Positions 61,243 to 64,000 of a DNA stretch of 64,000 nt are shown here, in pieces. Both the position numbers and the translations under genes were made by a program. A model generated the notes under the pieces. That model saw only the letters and a list, made by a program, of their open reading frames with translations. It was not told the origin of the DNA and did no database searches. The stretch's first letter is position 1; the number at the start of each line of letters is the position of its first letter. This stretch comes from Bacteroidota bacterium (GTDB lineage Bacteria; Bacteroidota; Bacteroidia; Flavobacteriales; Weeksellaceae). The stretch spans positions 1-64,000 of the forward strand of contig JAEWOR010000032.1 in NCBI GenBank assembly GCA_023399595.1, given 5' to 3'.

Positions 61243-62459
61243 TTTGTTTTACTTTTCTTTTTTATGTTGGCTTCTTGCATTTTTTTTATTCTCGTTGCCA
61301 AATCTTCACTGGATAAAGATTGACGCAAACTATCCACTTTTATAGGGAAACTAAGTGGTGAAAATCGATCCGAATGTATGTAAATAATTTTACTTTTTTC
61401 TATTCTGTCAAATGCGGCGATTAACCGTCCTTCTTCTAATTGCTGATTAAAAACCTCCGTGTAAGCTTGTCTTAATAATAAATTCTCGGGATCGTGCTCT
61501 TCTAAAACAGAAAATATAATTCCCGACGAGGATTGTAAAGATTTATTGTTGATCTGTCTTCCTGGCATTGTTTGTACCACTAATCCCGATATGACGGCAA
61601 TATCTCTAAATTTCCGTTTCGCCATTTCAGCAGCATTTACGCTACTAACCACATCTTGCATCAGATTTTCTCTGGAAAGAACCTGTTTCAGCTCTTCATC
61701 TGTTAATATAATTTCCCGATCAGAAAACAATTCAAAACCATAATCATTCATCGCCATTGAGAAACTAATGGGGTATAATTTTGAGATTCTATACGCCAAT
61801 AATGCAGACATCACTTCATGCACCAAACGTCCTTCAAATGGATAAAAAAAGAGATGATAGCCTTCTCTGGTTTTTATTTGCTCCACTAAAAATTCATCTT
61901 CTTTGGGAATGTGGGAATTTTCATTTTGATTAGCCAATAAAGGATGCAAAAATTTCAGTTCCCTTTCCCTTGAGTTTGGAGATAAAGATTCGGCTAATTT
62001 TTTCCTTAAAAAAAAACTGAGATTAGAGGAAAGAGGCAATCTTCCACCCAACCAACTGGGAGTGATAGCTTTTCCGCTGGATAATTTTACATAAACCGTC
62101 ATTTCTTTTAGCATTGCATATTCTAAAACCCGACCGGCCAAAATAAATTTATCACCTTTATGTAGTTTTGATATAAAATATTCCTCTATCATCCCAATAT
62201 AACCACCAGAAAGAAACTTCACTCTCAACATGGAATCACTTACAATAACGCCGATATTCATGCGGTGTAGCATTCCGATTTTCCTTTTTCCAACCACTAA
62301 TTTTCCATCATCTTGTTTTACCACTTTATGAAATTCTTCATAGTTTTTTCCTGTTTTTCCACCTTGTGTGATGAAATAAATGCACCATTGCCATTCTTCT
62401 TCAGTCATTTCAGAAAAAAGCAAAGGTTTTTTGGATAACAGGATACATTTCATCCGCAT
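61239..62459 (-). CDS. Ligase-associated DEXH helicase (Lhr-like), C-terminal part after frameshift
   Basis: About 400 residues hold the winged-helix/lid region and C-terminal domain of the Lhr-like ligase-associated helicase (EMTEEEWQWCIYFITQGGKTG, GRLVHEVMSALLA, MAKRKFRDIAVISGL). The first residues before EMTEEE are out of frame with the true protein. It should continue the other half without a break. The shift lies at an A6 run (62414-62419): with five A the two halves would read FAFSEMTEE and give one protein of about 820 residues. It could be a mutation, a phase switch or a sequencing error. Confidence 0.85.
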   Translation of the reverse strand: MRMKCILLSKKPLLFSEMTEEEWQWCIYFITQGGKTGKNYEEFHKVVKQDDGKLVVGKRKIGMLHRMNIGVIVSDSMLRVKFLSGGYIGMIEEYFISKLHKGDKFILAGRVLEYAMLKEMTVYVKLSSGKAITPSWLGGRLPLSSNLSFFLRKKLAESLSPNSRERELKFLHPLLANQNENSHIPKEDEFLVEQIKTREGYHLFFYPFEGRLVHEVMSALLAYRISKLYPISFSMAMNDYGFELFSDREIILTDEELKQVLSRENLMQDVVSSVNAAEMAKRKFRDIAVISGLVVQTMPGRQINNKSLQSSSGIIFSVLEEHDPENLLLRQAYTEVFNQQLEEGRLIAAFDRIEKSKIIYIHSDRFSPLSFPIKVDSLRQSLSSEDLATRIKKMQEANIKKKSKTK

Positions 62460-63702
62460 AAAAACCGCCGCCTAAAGCTAAACTAACTAGAAATTGAACC
62501 AAAACATCATATGCTAAAACAAAGGGTTCACGTTTTTCAATCACTTTATTTTTAACTGCTTCTTTAAGCGCTGCAGCTTCAATAAGTTCTAAAGAATGAG
62601 TGGGAACAAAATAGATTTTTGAAGTTTCAAAAGGGGAGTGGCCGCTTCTTCCTGCACGTTGCATAAACCTCGCAACACCTTTACTAGAACCAATTTGAAT
62701 GACGGTGTCCACAGGTTTAAAATCCACACCTAAATCCAAAGACGAGGTAGAAACTACGGCTTTTAAAATTCCATTACTAAGATTTTCTTCCACCCAATTT
62801 CTCAAATCCACATCAATAGAACCGTGATGAAGAGCAATTTGACCCGCGAAATCAGGATAGACTTCCAACAAAAGTTGATACCACATTTCTGCCTGACTTC
62901 GAGTGTTGGTAAAAACCAAAGTAGATTTGGAGTTCAGAATAATGGGTACGACTTCATTCACTAATTTCCCGCCCAAATGCCCTGCCCAAGGTAAAATTTC
63001 AACTTCTGGCGGATATACGGAGAGGATTTCAATTTTCTTTTGCTCTTTGGCAACCACTTTTGTTCTTTTATGGGAATTGGGAATCAAAACTTCTAAAGCT
63101 TCATCAAGATTTCCAATGGTTGCTGTGATTCCCCAAATTTTAATGAGTGGATTGCGATGTTTAAGAACAACCAAAGCCAATTCCACCATGACGCCACGTT
63201 TGGTACTCAACAACTCATGCCATTCATCAACGGCGATACATTTTAGATTTTTAAAAAATCTTTGATTGTCTTTTTGAGCCAATAGCAGATGCAAACTTTC
63301 GGGAGTTACGAGCAAAATATCGGGCATGATTTTGCTTTGTCGTTGCTTTATTTTGGGATCGGTATCGCCGTTTCGCACTTCAACTGTCCAATCTAAACCA
63401 ATTTCGTCAATGGCTTCTTGCATGGCTCTTGCCAAGTCTTTTGCTAATGAACGGAGTGGTGTGACCCAAAGCAGTTTTAGACCTGATTTATATTTTTCGG
63501 GTTGATTAAAAAAATCGATGAGTATCGCAATGAATACGGAATAAGTTTTCCCAAAACCTGTTGGCGCAATCACCATTCCAGAGTAACCATTAGAAAAGCG
63601 TTGCCATGTTTCCTTCTGAAAAGAAAATGGCGACATTCCTTTCTCATTCAACCATTTTTGGATGATTTGAAAACCTTCGGATTGCTCAAATTTTTGGGTC
63701 AC
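62410..63702 (-). CDS. Ligase-associated DEXH helicase (Lhr-like), N-terminal part before frameshift
   Basis: About 425 residues hold both RecA lobes: Walker A APTGFGKT, DEXH box AVDEWHELL, VTPLRSLAKDLARA and motif VI MQRAGRSGHSP. Translation ends QKTFAFF when the frame slips in the A6 run at 62414-62419. The winged-helix and C-terminal domains are in the next frame. It overlaps the DNA ligase gene by 4 bases. Confidence 0.87.
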   Translation of the reverse strand: MTQKFEQSEGFQIIQKWLNEKGMSPFSFQKETWQRFSNGYSGMVIAPTGFGKTYSVFIAILIDFFNQPEKYKSGLKLLWVTPLRSLAKDLARAMQEAIDEIGLDWTVEVRNGDTDPKIKQRQSKIMPDILLVTPESLHLLLAQKDNQRFFKNLKCIAVDEWHELLSTKRGVMVELALVVLKHRNPLIKIWGITATIGNLDEALEVLIPNSHKRTKVVAKEQKKIEILSVYPPEVEILPWAGHLGGKLVNEVVPIILNSKSTLVFTNTRSQAEMWYQLLLEVYPDFAGQIALHHGSIDVDLRNWVEENLSNGILKAVVSTSSLDLGVDFKPVDTVIQIGSSKGVARFMQRAGRSGHSPFETSKIYFVPTHSLELIEAAALKEAVKNKVIEKREPFVLAYDVLVQFLVSLALGGGFYADEMYPVIQKTFAFF

Positions 63703-64000
63703 GTTATCAGTTTTTTAATGTCTTCAATATCATCTATTTCGTCTACTTTTTTATCTCTTCGCCAACGCACAATTCTTGGAAAACGCAATGCTACTCCCGA
63801 TTTGTGACGACTGCTGTAGCCAATTCCTTCAAAAGCGATTTCAAAAACGAGTTCGGGTTTTACGGTTCTTACGGGACCAAATTTCTCCAATACATTTTTA
63901 GAAATAAATTTGCTGACTTCCTGAATTTCTTTATCCGTTAAGCCAGAATACGCTTTGGCAATAGTGACCAGTTTACCTTCTTTTTTTACGGCAAAAGTGT
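63699..64000 (-). CDS. ATP-dependent DNA ligase, C-terminal end (partial)
   Basis: The last 100 residues of the ligase are inside the window; the start lies beyond it. VKPELVFEIAFEGI and SSRHKSGVALRFPRIVRWR are the C-terminal OB-fold signatures of the bacterial ligase paired with Lhr-like helicase and PdeM. With its neighbours it forms the ligase-associated damage response operon. The exonuclease partner would lie further left on the minus strand, outside the window. Confidence 0.92.
   Translation of the reverse strand, partial: TFAVKKEGKLVTIAKAYSGLTDKEIQEVSKFISKNVLEKFGPVRTVKPELVFEIAFEGIGYSSRHKSGVALRFPRIVRWRRDKKVDEIDDIEDIKKLIT

Noticed and set aside
1..64000. CRISPR arrays, rRNA genes, prophage structural genes
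   Set aside because: I saw no regularly spaced direct repeats, no rRNA signature and no capsid, portal or tail gene set.

Overview
This window is ordinary chromosome from a low-GC Bacteroidota species. It most likely belongs to class Flavobacteriia, in the Chryseobacterium/Elizabethkingia/Riemerella (Weeksellaceae) neighbourhood. The evidence is a complete gldK-gldL-gldM-gldN cluster (type IX secretion and gliding), the glycogen-synthase-like/DUF4270/glmS block, DUF1543, START-like and OstA-like genes, IS remnants of Bacteroidota type, and promoters of the Bacteroidota pattern (TTTG, about 17-20 bases, TAnnTTTG). I cannot name the species from sequence alone.

Layout. 1-2137 is accessory DNA. 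A large imperfect hairpin resembling an integron attC site lies at the left edge. It is followed by two small minus-strand genes (membrane protein and DUF2695), a minus-strand promoter exactly at the putative cassette junction, and a divergent tyrosine recombinase. 2195-4121 holds two different guanidino/ureido-modifying (amidinotransferase-fold) enzymes, followed by two perfect GC-rich hairpins and a TonB-dependent receptor. 6753-18956 is housekeeping: K+ uptake (Kup), a Fur-family regulator with an OstA-like LPS-transport protein, a class III aminotransferase, a START-like protein, a class IV PLP enzyme, a cell-wall amidase, YqgE, PdxH, HU, PanD, a flippase-like protein and small redox proteins. 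19002-22080 has Kbl, an FKBP-like lipoprotein, an S4 RNA-binding protein and AroK. 22112-22557 is a tRNA-Lys/tRNA-Leu/tRNA-Lys transcription unit with its own promoter and terminator, and a decayed ISL3-type transposase tail sits next to it.

23024-34231 runs from PanC to the GT5-like/DUF4270/GlmS operon and then the gldKLMN type IX secretion core with a trailing FAD oxidoreductase. 34290-45145 has MutS2 without an Smr domain, Ung, a DUF456/lipoprotein pair, an MscS channel with PdxJ, an alpha/beta hydrolase with a TTG start, and an epimerase/acyl-CoA ligase pair followed by diphosphomevalonate decarboxylase. 45209-51617 has a TauE/SafE exporter with DUF1634, DUF1543 with PurK, a secreted protein, an EamA transporter, a small lipoprotein and PurE. 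51721-54970 is an AraC regulator divergent from an aldehyde dehydrogenase followed by DUF779. A ClC-type channel follows.

56380-57840 is a graveyard: a decayed outer-membrane beta-barrel gene and a degenerate IS982-family element whose right end touches the next gene. 57847-64000 is a minus-strand DNA-repair district. It contains the TIGR03915/TIGR03916-type pair with a lipocalin wedged between them, then the ligase-associated set: ATP-dependent DNA ligase (cut by the window end), an Lhr-like DEXH helicase split by a one-base frameshift in an A6 run, and PdeM.

The most promising lead is the left edge. It has the architecture of an integron-like cassette (hairpin site, promoter at the junction, divergent tyrosine recombinase), but the recombinase shows no sign of the IntI-specific insertion. 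The array would extend leftwards out of the window, so one cassette is all that can be seen.
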